Shown here piece after piece: positions 54,559-63,921 of a DNA stretch of 64,000 bases. The stretch is from contig JAWZYU010000020.1 of assembly GCA_038380435.1 (NCBI GenBank), forward strand, positions 46,842,307-46,906,306, given 5' to 3'. The number at the start of each line of letters is the position of its first letter. Within the stretch, counting starts at the first letter, position 1. The notes under the pieces were generated by a model that saw nothing but the letters and a program-made list of their open reading frames with translations, made no database searches and was not told the DNA's origin. This DNA is from Ryuthela nishihirai (Eukaryota; Arthropoda; Arachnida; Araneae; Heptathelidae). The position numbers and the translations under genes are program-made.

Positions 54559-54946
54559 GGGGCGGGGGTGGCTCAGTCGGTAGCGTGCCAGGCTCATAAT
54601 CTGTAGTTCCCAGGCTCGAGTCCCAGCTGGGTCAGCGTTGAGATTTATCTCCGCAAAATTCCCCGCCCTGACCACGGTCAGTAGAGGACACCGATGGGCT
54701 TGAAAAGGCCACCGTCCGTCGGATGGGACGTTAACCCGTGGCCCCGTGTGCGGGAGAGCCATACCCTGTGCACGTTAAAGAACACGCTGGATGGCCTTGA
54801 CGGGAGGCTACCATCAGTCTCTCAACAGCTGTTCCAGTGGGTCCCCTCCCCTAACCTTCTCTGAGCCTTCGGGGTCCATGTGACCTGGCCATTTAGCCCA
54901 TGGTGTGCAAAAAAGTGCCGCTCAGAGGTAAAACAACCCAACCTAA
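54559..54946 (+). mobile_element. SINE A, full length, with TSD
   Basis: CCTTTGTACAAA (54547) and CCTTTGTGCAAA (54947) flank the copy, one mismatch. The anticodon position reads CTCATAATCTG, as in initiator or elongator Met-like tRNAs, while most copies have CTCGTAATCTG. Confidence 0.94.
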
Positions 54947-54956
54947 CCTTTGTGCA

Positions 54957-55080
54957 AACAGAACTGTAGTTTCCGAACGTTAAAGACGCTGGCTGACATT
55001 GAGGGGGATGCCTCCATTTGTCTCCTTTCCCAATTCCGAGTCTTTGGAGTCTTTGTGACCTATCCGTACAGCCTAACTTC
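54957..55080 (+). mobile_element. SINE A, old tail fragment
   Basis: GAACGTTAAAGACGCTGGCTGACATTGAGG and TTTGGAGTCTTTGTGACCTATCC keep the tail order at low identity. Confidence 0.6.
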
Positions 55081-55202
55081 AAGATATTGTAATCGCAAAA
55101 CATTAATTACTCGATTATTTTGCACAATTTGCTACTTTTTTCTGATATTTCAAACTAGATTAAAATGTTGTTGTATCGCAATTGTGGAGCCCTTTCGGAT
55201 GA

Positions 55203-55577
55203 GGGAAGGATGTGGCTCAGATGGTAGGGCGCCAGGCTCGCAATCTGCACTTCCCAAGTTCGAGTCCAAGCATTGATATTTCTCTCCGCTAATCCCCCAT
55301 CCTGTTCTCGGTGAGAAAGGGGGACATCGATGGGATTGTAAATGCAGCCGTCCGTCATATAGAACGTTAAGCCATGCTCCGGAGAGGCATACCCATGCAC
55401 ACGCTAAAGGACATTCTGGATGGCCTTTGCAGGAGGTTTTCATCGCTCTCCTAACAGCTCTCTAGTGTTAGGACTGTTAACTCCAGCTTCTCTAACTTTT
55501 GGGGTCCTTGCGACCTGGCCATTTAGCCCATTGCTTGCAAGAAAAAAAAAGGGCCTCACAGAGATAAAATAACTCAA
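55203..55577 (+). mobile_element. SINE A, old divergent copy
   Basis: Head GGATGTGGCTCAGATGGTAGGGCGCC, box B AAGTTCGAGTCC, centre and tail (GATAAAATAACTCAA) are all present. Confidence 0.86.
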
Positions 55578-55846
55578 TACCACAATTTGTCGAGTGATCA
55601 TGTGTAGAAATGTTGTAACAGGAAATTATGTGTGTATAATATGTTTACTAAATGTTGTAAGATGCAATATATATGTCTATATGAAGTGAAGAGAAATAGC
55701 TAGAACACATTGAACTGGAAGAGGCTGATGTTGGACTCGGGTTCAGTGATGAAGAAGATTCACGTGTTAGGATGCTTTTATCTGATGAGTCAGCTTATGC
55801 TGCTGGTCTAGCTCTTTCATTCAAAAGAGAAACATTCGACGCTAAA

Positions 55847-56298
55847 GGGTTGGGTTATTTAACCTCTGAGCGGCATTGTTTTTGCACACAATGAGCTAAG
55901 TATCCAGGTCACAAGGACCCCGAGGACTCAGAGAACGTTGGGGGAAGGAGACCCAATGGACAGCTGTTGGACGACAGATGGGAACCTCCCCTTCAAGGCC
56001 ATCCAGCGTGTTCTTTAATGTACGTGGGAGTATGGTTCTCCCGCACACGAGAACACGGCTTAACGTGTCATCCGACGGACGGCGGTCATTCCAAGGTCAA
56101 TTCCAAGGCGACAAGAGTAAAATCCAATCAAATACAATGGCGACAAGAGTAAAAGTTAACCAATTTCCAAGCTCTACTGACAGAGGGCAGAGCGGGAAGT
56201 TTTGTGGAGATAAATCTCAACGCTGGCCCAGCTGGGATTCGAACTTGGGAACTGCAGATTGGGAGCCTGGCGCGCTACCGACTGAGTCCCCCACCCCT
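55847..56298 (-). mobile_element. SINE A with 12-bp TSD and an internal 75-bp insertion
   Basis: TTCGACGCTAAA flanks both ends (55835 and 56299). The copy is diverged but complete. Between CATTCCAAG and CTCTACTGAC lies a 75-bp insert (56096-56170) belonging to the dispersed repeat seen at 37.3 and 59.1 kb. Confidence 0.93.
56096..56170 (+). repeat. Dispersed repeat, copy inside a SINE
   Basis: Two tandem units of about 32 bp based on ACAATGGCGACAAGAGTAAA. The insert is flanked by TTCCAAG on both sides, which is SINE sequence and could be a small target duplication. Confidence 0.82.
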
Positions 56299-56476
56299 TT
56301 CGACGCTAAAACTATCAGAAATGTTGCCACGCATGCAGGTAGCTACAACACCAACAGGTACATATTTCTGAGCCATCGCTGTCCCCTCCATCACAGAGAA
56401 AAGACAAAGGATTAGAAGATTCAACTGTAATGGAGACTTCAACCTCCGAACACCAAGTTAAAATCCTAGCGTGTTA

Positions 56477-56757
56477 GCAAAATTCTCCGCCCTGCCCACG
56501 GTCAGTAGGGGACACCGATGACCGTCGCCGTCCGTCGGATGGGACGTTAAGTCGTGGCCCAGTGTGCGGGAGAGCCATACCCTGTGCACGTTAAAGAACA
56601 CGCTGGATGGCCTTGACGGGAGGCTATCATCTGTCTCCCAACAGCTGTTCCAGTGGGTCCCCTCCCCCAACCTTCTCTGAGCCTTCGGGGTCCATGTGAC
56701 CTGGCCATTTAGCCCATGGTGTGCAAAAAAGTGCCGTTCAGAGGTAAAACAACCCAA
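56477..56757 (+). mobile_element. SINE A, 5'-truncated, with TSD
   Basis: Starts at GCAAAATTCTCCGCCCTGCC. CCTAGCGTGTTA (56465) and CCTAGTGTGTTA (56758) flank it, one mismatch. A short deletion removes GGGCTTGGAAAGG in the centre. Confidence 0.92.
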
Positions 56758-56760
56758 CCT

Positions 56761-56925
56761 AGTGTGTTACTACATGTTACAATGACTTGGCAGAAGGACT
56801 CCAAGCAACAGAATTTCCTGCGGAGTGCCTCATTCAAATTTTTCATTGTTGAAAAGCTGAATGCTTGTGGAATTCTGAAAAATAAAAAAAAAATTGAAGA
56901 AAAATACAAAGAGTTTATTAAATAA
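56761..56925 (+). pseudogene. Possible 3' part of the decayed coding stretch
   Basis: An open run of about 54 codons reading TWQKDSKQQNFLRSASFKFF, then a Lys-rich end (KKKIEEKYKEFIK) and stop. It follows the SINE at 56477-56757 in a different frame from 56358-56476. The composition is protein-like but no family is recognised, and joining it with the upstream piece is conjecture. Confidence 0.3.
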
Positions 56926-58483
56926 TAGAATTAAAACAAGGGGAGCAAAATTTTCATTAAAATACTTCCTGGTCGGAACATTTCAATATGCCATAAGATA
57001 AAAAATGCGCCTCCCATTACGTCGACTTAATGAAAATGGAACGAGATTCTCTTTTTGTCCTTAATATACACATTTCGTCCTCTTGATGGATTCTGTGAAT
57101 CATCCTTTTCGTAACGTCGAAGGGGACGAAAAGATGCATTTTCCGAACAACTCTCCGTCATCGTGAAAAGCTTTCCGGAAATGATATTGCTCAACCGAAA
57201 ATGCAAAACGTAATTGCGTTATCGAAGACTCTTGCTCTCATCAAAAATCGAAAATTAAATCTTCGTCTTTCTTCGCTTTTAATTCTCGTTTAAACGGCTC
57301 GTTCAGAATGCTTCGTTAATCGCCCACGAGGCGCGCAGACGCTCTCCATTCCCTTTCGAGTAAGATGAGGAAATGGCTGTTAGTGTGCTCGTGCACGGCA
57401 ACATTTGTGATGGTTGCAGCGTCGAATATTTCGCTTTTCAAGCAAAAGAGCCGGACCAGCACCACAAGCTGACTAATCAGATAAATGCATCCTAACACGC
57501 GTAACCTCTTCATCATCAGACCCAAGTCAAGCCTCAGCCTCTCCCAATCCGACACGTAAAAGGAGCGAGAAGCGAAATGAGGGAAGGTGGGGAGGAGGAG
57601 GAGGAGGAGGAGGAAGAGGAAGAGAAGGATGAGGAGGAGGAAAAGTCCCAAATCAGTGGTCCAATCATAAACGGAGATAAAATGAGCAAACAGAGTGATG
57701 AAGGAAAAAAAAAACACTGGGCGGAGTCAAAATTCTGCGTGCTATGTTTACAGACTCGCAACTGTGAAGCGTTCGCTTTGCGGGGAGGGGGAGGGGGGGG
57801 GGTCTCCGTTCTGTCGTAGAGTCATCAAAATTTGTTATTAAATTTCCGATGTAATTTGTGCCCAGCGCCGCCACCGGAAACAAGCAATACATATGTCTAT
57901 ATTAAACATGGGCCTGTCGCCCGGAGCCCCATTCCCACTCCAGACATCAATGTAATTTCCTCGTAATCATCGGTCATGAATGAAGGAGAGCTGTTGATGG
58001 GGGAGAGCTGTGGAGAGCACTCGCTCCTCAGCCTCTAGCTAGCTTAGCAGGCAAGAAGTCTTTAAGGTTAATCCGTTTTGCGAGCAGCCATATTTTTCCG
58101 AACCCTCTAACCCCAGTCTATGACGACATAGCTGCTGCTAGAGAGGACGAAACGGCGATTTTGTCATTTTTTTTTTATTCTTTCCTCGTTCGGCTGCTGG
58201 AATTTATTCTTCCATTTCGGCTTCGTCGTCTTTTTCGCTTTTAGAACGAGATGCGACGGCGAAAACGTTTGCATTCAGCAGGTGGAGAGAAAATTTAACA
58301 CCTGAAGATTTCTTCCTCTGCTTCTCCGAACTCTTCGGATTTTAGGAACTGAAATCGGTTGAATGCTGTCACTGGAGCTCGCAAATGAATTGCAGGAGCT
58401 AAATTCACCTGCCAAGAGTGATTGCGGCTGTTGTCACCGGCGTGCTTGTCGATTGTGACAACGTTCTTCTGAAGCACAATGGG
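56926..58483. other. Long unique interval, partly CpG rich
   Basis: 57000-57300 is mixed, and 57300-58050 is the longest CpG-rich unique stretch of the window, with frames on both strands (a Glu run from the GAG repeat, an opposing Ser/Leu run). No domain is recognised. 57840-57980 has no repeat match here and looks like single-copy sequence. It could hold an exon or a conserved non-coding element. Confidence 0.35.
57590..57650. repeat. (GAG)n purine microsatellite
   Basis: An imperfect run of GAG and GAA triplets, giving poly-Glu on the plus strand and poly-Ser, Leu or Pro on the other. It explains the acidic frame at 57577-57819. Confidence 0.9.
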
Positions 58484-58716
58484 GGGCAATAGTGAAATCC
58501 GATATCAAGCAAAACGGCGGGCATATTGGAATCTGATATCAAGCGCAATGACGTCCACGGTGGAGTCCTATGAAGCATAGTGGTTAAAACTGTAGGTTAC
58601 GATAAAGCACAAGGAAAGGAAATGGCGAGGAAAAGCACAATGGCGACAAGAGTAATATACAATCAAATACAATGGCAACAAAGTAAAAGCTAACCAGGCA
58701 AAATGGTGAGAACAGA
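58484..58716 (+). repeat. Degenerate tandem array including a dispersed-repeat copy
   Basis: GAAATCCGATATCAAGCAAAA and GGAATCTGATATCAAGCGCAA are diverged units of about 40 bp. They pass into ACAATGGCGACAAGAGTAA and AATACAATGGCAACAAAGTA (58637-58715), the same sequence as 59110-59186. Confidence 0.75.
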
Positions 58717-59109
58717 TTGGGTTTGGGTTGGGTTGTTTTACCTCTTAGCGGCACTTTTTTGCACACCATGGGCTAAATGGCCAGGTTACATGGACCCCGA
58801 AGGCTCAGAGAAGGTTGGGGGAGGGGACCCACTGGAACAGCTGTTGGGAGACAGATGGTAGCCTCCCGTCAAGGCCATCCAGCGTGTTCTTTAACGTGCA
58901 GAGGGTATGGCTCTCCCGCACACGGGGCCACGGCTTAACGTCCCATCCGACGGACGGCGGCCTTTCCAAGCCCATCGGTGTCCCCTACTGACCGTGGGCA
59001 GGGCGGGGAATTTTGCGGAGATAAATCTCGACGTTGACCCTGCTGGGACTGGAACCTGGGAACTACAGATTACGAGCCTGGCGCGCTACTGACTGAGCCA
59101 CCCCCGCCC
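58717..59109 (-). mobile_element. SINE A, full length, inside the dispersed repeat array
   Basis: Low divergence, tail GATTGGGTTTGGGTTGGGTTG. The sequences on both sides are copies of the same dispersed repeat, so the TSD cannot be separated from pre-existing repetition. Confidence 0.92.
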
Positions 59110-59216
59110 CCGACGACACGAGTAAAATCCAATCAAATACAATGGCAACAAGGTAAAAGTTAACCAGGCAAAATGGTGAGAACAGAAGAATCCGATCAAG
59201 TACAGTTGCAGCAATA
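59110..59216 (+). repeat. Dispersed 105-bp repeat between SINE pieces (copy 2)
   Basis: Reads GACACGAGTAAAATCCAATC to CAGTTGCAGCAATAG. It matches the minus strand of 37280-37384 with few differences. In both places the same SINE head type lies on one side and the same diverged SINE tail on the other. Confidence 0.85.
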
Positions 59217-59262
59217 GTTGGGTTGTTTTACCTCTGAGCGGAACTTTTCTGCACACAATGGG
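59217..59262 (-). mobile_element. SINE A tail fragment, shared with 37.24 kb
   Basis: TTGGGTTGTTTTACCTCTGAGCGGAACTTTTCTGCACACAATGGGCC carries CGGAAC, TTTTCTGC and ACAATGG changes also found at 37237-37279. Confidence 0.85.
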
Positions 59263-59325
59263 CCTGGCCGAGGTTGGCTCAGTCGGCAGCGCGCCAGACT
59301 CCTAATCTGCAGTTCCCAGGTTCGT
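59263..59325 (+). mobile_element. SINE A head, split by a nested SINE
   Basis: GCCGAGGTTGGCTCAGTCGG to TCCCAGGTTCG. It continues at 59714. Confidence 0.85.
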
Positions 59326-59713
59326 TGGGTTGGGTTGTTTTACCTCTGAGCGGCACTTTTTTGCACACCATGGGCTAAATGGCCAGGTCACATGGACCCC
59401 GAAGGCTCAGAGAAGGTTGGGGGAGGGGACCCACTGGAACAGCTGTTGGGAGACAGATGGTAGCCTCCCGTCAAGGCCATCCAGTGTGTTCTTTAACGTG
59501 CACAGGGTATGGCTCTCCCGCACACGGGGCCACGGCTTAACGTCCCATCCGACGGACGGCGGCCTTTCCAAGCCCATCGGTGTCCCCTACTGACCGTGGG
59601 CAGGGCGGGGAATTTTTGCGGAGATAAATCTCAACGCTGACCCAGCTGGGACTCGAACCTGGGAACTACAGATTACGAGCCTGTCGCGCTACCGACTGAG
59701 CCACCCCCGCCCC
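59326..59713 (-). mobile_element. SINE A, full length, nested in an opposite copy
   Basis: The TSD is TCCCAGGTTCG, box B of the target SINE (59315 and 59714). It is one of the copies closest to the apparent family consensus. Confidence 0.95.
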
Positions 59714-59892
59714 TCCCAGGTTCGAGTCCCAGCTGGGTCAGCGTTGAGATTTATCTCCGCAAAACTCCCCGCCCTGCCCACGGTCAGCAGGGGACACCGA
59801 TGGGCTTGGAAAGGCCGTCGTACGTTGGATGGGACGTTAAGTCGTGGCCCCGTGTGCGGGAGAGCCATACCTTGTGCACGTTATAAGAACAG
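59714..59892 (+). mobile_element. SINE A, second part of the split copy
   Basis: Continues from box B to GTGCACGTTATAAGAACAG and stops there, without a tail. Confidence 0.86.
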
Positions 59893-59926
59893 TGAAGCTG
59901 ATAAAAGTAATGCTTTAAAATTTCGA

Positions 59927-60019
59927 ATCACTAATTTCTAAAAAAAAAATCGTAGCCAGATATTTTTTCTGAATTCTGTAATCAACCATAGTGTTCGGAT
60001 ATTTTTTGAGCAACTGTAC
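59927..60019. mobile_element. Mariner-like MITE, single arm
   Basis: ATCACTAATTTCTAAAA through GTGTTCGGATATTTTTTGAGC and CTGTAC is one arm with its TIR. The other arm is missing. Confidence 0.82.
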
Positions 60020-60526
60020 ATCTTACAATAATAAATCACTTTTTTACTATTTTTTTTACTTTTTTATTATTTTAAAACTGAGTCACTTCACTTCACAAAC
60101 TTTTTTTTGACAGCAACATCTAAAAAGGAATTTAAAAAATTTAACATTTACGAAAAGTTTATTACAATAATAATGCACCTTTATATTTGAGATTTTTTTT
60201 TCAGCTCGATACTTTCATTTTATTGAGAAATTAATCTTCTTTTATTATTCTTGATTTTTTTTTTCAGGAAAATAAAACAAAAACAAAGCTTTCGATTGCA
60301 CAAGGGGGACGACAGATTCTTCGGTTTGAAATCAGGAACACTCGAGAAACGAAACTCTCAATATCTGTGACTTCGTCATCATGAAAAACATTCAAATCAT
60401 CAGTCGAAAAAAAAAAATCATTGCCAAGAAATGGATGTCGCCGTGAATTCAAAGGTGAGCTGGTTTTAAATTGCAAATTTTTAGCAGAAGACCAATGTAT
60501 CGACTCTGATGAATACGGAAAGATGT
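60020..60526. other. A+T-rich interval with a short dispersed repeat
   Basis: 60098-60190 matches the sequence around the MITE at 61177-61229 and 61755-61795. A 70-codon minus-strand frame shows no domain. Confidence 0.45.
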
Positions 60527-60603
60527 GGGGACGGGGGTGGTGACCTGGCCATTTAGCCCATGGTGTGCAAAAAAGTGCCGCTCAGAGGTAAAACAACACA
60601 ACA
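60527..60603 (+). mobile_element. SINE A with most of the body deleted
   Basis: GGGGACGGGGGTGG, the first bases of the head, join directly to TGACCTGGCCATTTAGCCC and the tail. About 310 bp of body are missing. Confidence 0.85.
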
Positions 60604-60957
60604 TATTTCATAATACAGTTACAAAACGAAAGTAAGAAAAAATAAAAATGTTTCAGTGTAATGTATGAATACCAATTTAACCTACGGGTTTTATCAGAGT
60701 TTTAAACTATTAAGCCACACACACAAAAAAATTAGTATAAAAAATAATTATTTTCAGACTCAATAAAATCTTTTGAACGCATGCTATCTGAAATTCTTAA
60801 AGTTCAGATGTTTTGAGACAAGAACTGATATAGTATGTGAAATTTGAAATTAGTTCATTTAACATGCAACAAATCCACGTATTAAATCCTATAATCTTGT
60901 TTTGTATTAAAATTTCGAATTAAAGAACGTATTATGCTTATGTTTATTATTATTAAT
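60604..60957. other. A+T-rich interval without a gene
   Basis: No gene or known repeat recognised. Confidence 0.4.
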
Positions 60958-61165
60958 ATAATAAAGTAAATAAATACCCCCTCAAGCAGCTGTTTGCCAC
61001 AGAGGTTTTGACAGGAGATTATCAGTTTATATGCCATAGTAGAAGGTTTATGAGGATGGTAGGATCTCAGCAGAAAAACAACACAACATCCATGCCTTAC
61101 CCGGGGCTCGAACCCAGGTCCCTTACTCAGATCAGTAGCCAAGCGCGATAACCACTCGGCCTTAC
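60958..61165 (-). mobile_element. SINE B, full length
   Basis: Tail AAATAAATACCCCCTCAAGCAGC to head AAGCGCGATAACCACTCGGCC, with a 4-base insertion before GATCAGTAGCC. Confidence 0.9.
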
Positions 61166-61229
61166 GTTTATTAAAAAACAAACTTTTTTGATAGCAACAT
61201 CTAAAAATGAATTTAAAAAAATTAATATT

Positions 61230-61744
61230 TACAGTCGCTCAAAAAAATATCCGAACACTAAGGTTGATTACAGAATCCAGAAAAAATATCTGGAAACGAT
61301 TTCTTTTAGAAATCAGTGATCTGGCAACCTTCGTGTCACGTGATTACAGAATTCAGGAAAAATATCTAGAGCGTGTACAGTTGCTGTACACGCTCTAGAT
61401 ATTTTTCCTGAATACACGCTCTAGATATTTTTCCCTCACAGCAAACTGGAGCGTGTGCAGTTACTGCACACGCTCCAGTTTGCTGTGAACGGTAACTGCA
61501 CACGCTCCAGTTTGCTGTGAACGGTAACTGCACACGCTCCAGTTTGCTGTGAACGGTAACTGCACACGCTCAATATTTCCATGAGTGAGCCCACACGATC
61601 TAGTATCAAAATAATATGACCACTTACAGTCGCTCAAAAAAGTATCCGAACACTATGGTTGATTACAGAATTCAGAAAAAACATCTGGCAACGATTTTTT
61701 TTTAGAAATTAGTGACCTGGCAACCTTCGTGTCACGTGACACGA
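61230..61744. mobile_element. Mariner-like MITE pair inserted in a dispersed repeat
   Basis: Unit 1 starts at TA 61230 and has three successive CTCCAGTTTGCTGTGAACGG blocks. Unit 2 starts at TA 61625 after the same join as at 8.54 kb and ends at GTCACGTGACACGAG without a right TIR. Outside, AGCAACATCTAAAAATGAAT (left) and AAGTTTATTACAATAAAAATG (right) are the two halves of the repeat at 60098-60190. Confidence 0.88.
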
Positions 61745-62499
61745 GTTTAATTACAAACCAAAAGTTTATTACAATAAAAATGCACATTTTTATTTCCCTT
61801 AAGTCTCATAATAAGCTGTCATTATAATTTAGTAGATATTTTTCGCTAGAACTGAAAATGGTTCCCAGATTCAGAGTTGTATTTATCTCTTTTATATTAC
61901 GCTTAATTTTTGACATTGCATGACATTGCCAAAACTCCCTCTCACTCGTATACGGAGAAAGCTCCATGATGTCTGCACCGCTGGCAAACACAAAAGCTTT
62001 CGGAGCTCCGCTCATCAAATGTTTCTGTGACCCAGAATGAAAAGGAACGCACCGTCTGACCCCTCTCCCAACCCGAGTCTGCCCCTGGTCCAGGTGTGGG
62101 CAAGGGGCCGTAAACCAGCAGAAGCCAGGAAGTAACAAATGTCCTCTTGCTGTCCCCACGTTTTGTTAGCGGCGTCGACGGAATCATGAAATATGGCGTC
62201 GTAAACTTTTGCGTTATGGGTGAGCGGCGAGAGCGAGCAATGTGGCGGGCTTTCAACGCAGCGGATTTTTCTTATTCTCACACAGGTGACTTTAACCGAA
62301 GCGCCGATTTTGGATTCGTACTCCAATGTCCTTTATTTCTTTGGCGTCGCTTTTCAAGGGCAGGTGTTTTTAGTGATATTGACTCTGGGTTAACTGGAGT
62401 GTGGGCGAAAGTCTCTTCTGGTAGAAATATGTTTCAAAGACGCAAATTGCGAGTCTAGAAAGTCTTCAATGGCAAGCTGCTGTGAAGTAGTGGTTCACA
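61745..62499. other. Unique interval with CpG-rich core
   Basis: 61940-62460 is unique and CpG richer. Frames of 103-117 codons lie on both strands and overlap. One plus-strand frame (62147-62458) and two minus-strand frames compete, none with a domain I recognise. Confidence 0.35.
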
Positions 62500-62590
62500 A
62501 ATTGGGTTGGCGTCGGTTGCTTACTTCTGAGTAGCACTTGTTTTGGCACCCAATAGTCGAAATAAACCAGGTCATAAGGATTCAAAGGAG
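62500..62590 (-). mobile_element. SINE A, old tail part, split by a nested SINE
   Basis: TTGCTTACTTCTGAGTAGCAC to CATAAGGATTCAAAGGAGG is a diverged tail. It resumes at about 63311 (CAGAAGGTTGGAGATGGG). Confidence 0.75.
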
Positions 62591-63310
62591 GTTGGGTTGT
62601 TTTACATCTGAGCGGCACTTTTTTGCACACCAAGGGCTAAATGGCCAGGTCACAAGGACCCCGAAGGCTCAGAGAAGGTTGGGGGAGGGGACCCACTGGA
62701 ACAGCTGTTGGGAGACAGATGGTAGCCTCCCGTCAAGGCCATCCAGCGTGTTCTTTAACGTTGGGTTTGTTTACCTCTGAGCGGCACTTTTTTGCACACC
62801 ATGGGCTAAATGGCCAGGTCACATGGACCCCAAAGGCTCACAGAAGGTTGGGGTAGGGGATCCACTGGAACAGCTGTTGGGAGACAGATGGTAGCCTCCC
62901 GTCAAGGCCATCCAGCGTGTTCTTTAACGTTGGGTTGTTTTACCTCTGAGCGGCACTTTTTTGCACACCATGGGCTAAATGGCCAGGTCACACGGACCCC
63001 GAAGGTTCAGAGAAGGTTGGGGGAGGGGACCCACTGGAACAGCTGTTGGGAGACAGATGGTAGCCTCCTGTCAAGGCCATCCAGTGTGATCTTTAACGTG
63101 CACAGGATTTGGCTCTCCCGTACACGGGGCCACGGCTTAACGTCCCATCCGACGGACGGTGGCCTTTTCAAGCCCATCGGTGTCCCCTAATGACCGTGGA
63201 AAGATCAGGGAGTTTTACGGAGATAAATCTCAACGCTGACTCAGTTGTGACTCGAACCTGGGAACTGTAGATTACGAGCCGGGCGCGTTACCAACTGAGC
63301 CACCCCCGTC
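62591..63310 (-). mobile_element. SINE A with trimeric tail, nested in an old copy
   Basis: Three tail units, joined at TTCTTTAACGTTGGGTTTG and TTCTTTAACGTTGGGTTG, then body and head. It lies inside a same-orientation old SINE. The candidate TSD (GAGGTTGG and GAAGGTTGG) is ambiguous. Confidence 0.9.
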
Positions 63311-63610
63311 GCAGAAGGTTGGAGATGGGTTCCACTTGACAGCTGATAGGAGACAGATGAGAGCCTCAACTCAAAGCCATTTGAGCCTATTCTCTAACAT
63401 GGTTACCTGTTCTCTGAACATGTAGTAGTATATGATTCTCCTGTGCACGGAACCACGGCTTTATGTCCCATCTGAAGGAATGAGGACTTTACAAGCCCAC
63501 AGTGTCCCCTTTCTCACCGAAACAATGAGGATGGAGATAAACTTCAACGCTGACACAAGGACTACAGCTTACGATCATGGCACGTAACTGAGTGAGCCAA
63601 CTGCAGCGCC
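63311..63610 (-). mobile_element. SINE A, remainder of the split old copy
   Basis: GGTTCCACTTGACAGCTGATAGG to AACTGAGTGAGCCAACTGC completes the old element, strongly diverged. Confidence 0.78.
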
Positions 63611-63704
63611 TCACAAATTAGGTCAATAATCCTTACAGAGTTAAAATTTCTATCTCGACTTTTTTCTCAGAGCGATTAGTCTGCGAAACGAAATTACACT
63701 TAGG

Positions 63705-63921
63705 TACAGTCGCTCAAAAAAGTATCCGAACACTATGGTTGATTACAGAATTCAGAAAAATATCTGGCAAATTTTTTTTAGGAATCAGTGATCTGGCAAC
63801 CTTCGTGTCACGTGACACGAAGGTTGCCAGATTACTGATTCCTAAAAAAAATCGGTGCCAGATATTTTGTCTGAATTCTGTAATCAACCATAGTGTTCGG
63901 ATACTTTTTTGAGCGACTGTA
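63705..63921. mobile_element. Mariner-like MITE, near-perfect palindrome
   Basis: A 217-bp element with TA at both ends and both TIRs complete. The arms are complementary almost throughout and meet at GTGTCACGTGACAC. This is the simplest full member and closely matches 8539-8751. There is no coding capacity. Confidence 0.95.

Larger units (their letters stand above)
55703..56476 (+). pseudogene. Possible decayed coding stretch interrupted by a SINE
   Basis: 55703-55846 is open for 48 codons with protein-like composition, including an acidic GFSDEEDSRVRMLLSDESAY and ending KRETFDAK. A SINE follows (55847-56298). Because its 12-bp TSD is repeated, the frame continues exactly at 56311 with TIRNVATHAG for 16 more codons. 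Near 56358 the protein-like reading moves one base (HISEPSLSPPSQRKDKG and on) to a stop at 56476, beside the next SINE. I do not recognise the family. It may be a pseudogene, a former exon (CAACAG|GTACAT resembles a donor at 56357) or chance. Confidence 0.4.

Noticed and set aside
57577..57819. Acidic protein with poly-Glu
   Set aside because: It comes from an imperfect (GAG)n microsatellite, and an equally long frame runs on the other strand.
59330..59593. Recurrent 87-codon frame (CFTSERHFF-type product) seen at dozens of places
   Set aside because: It is the antisense reading of SINE A from its tail. Copies vary in frame and start with the SINE, and a second antisense frame overlaps it. 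Nothing suggests selection on protein.
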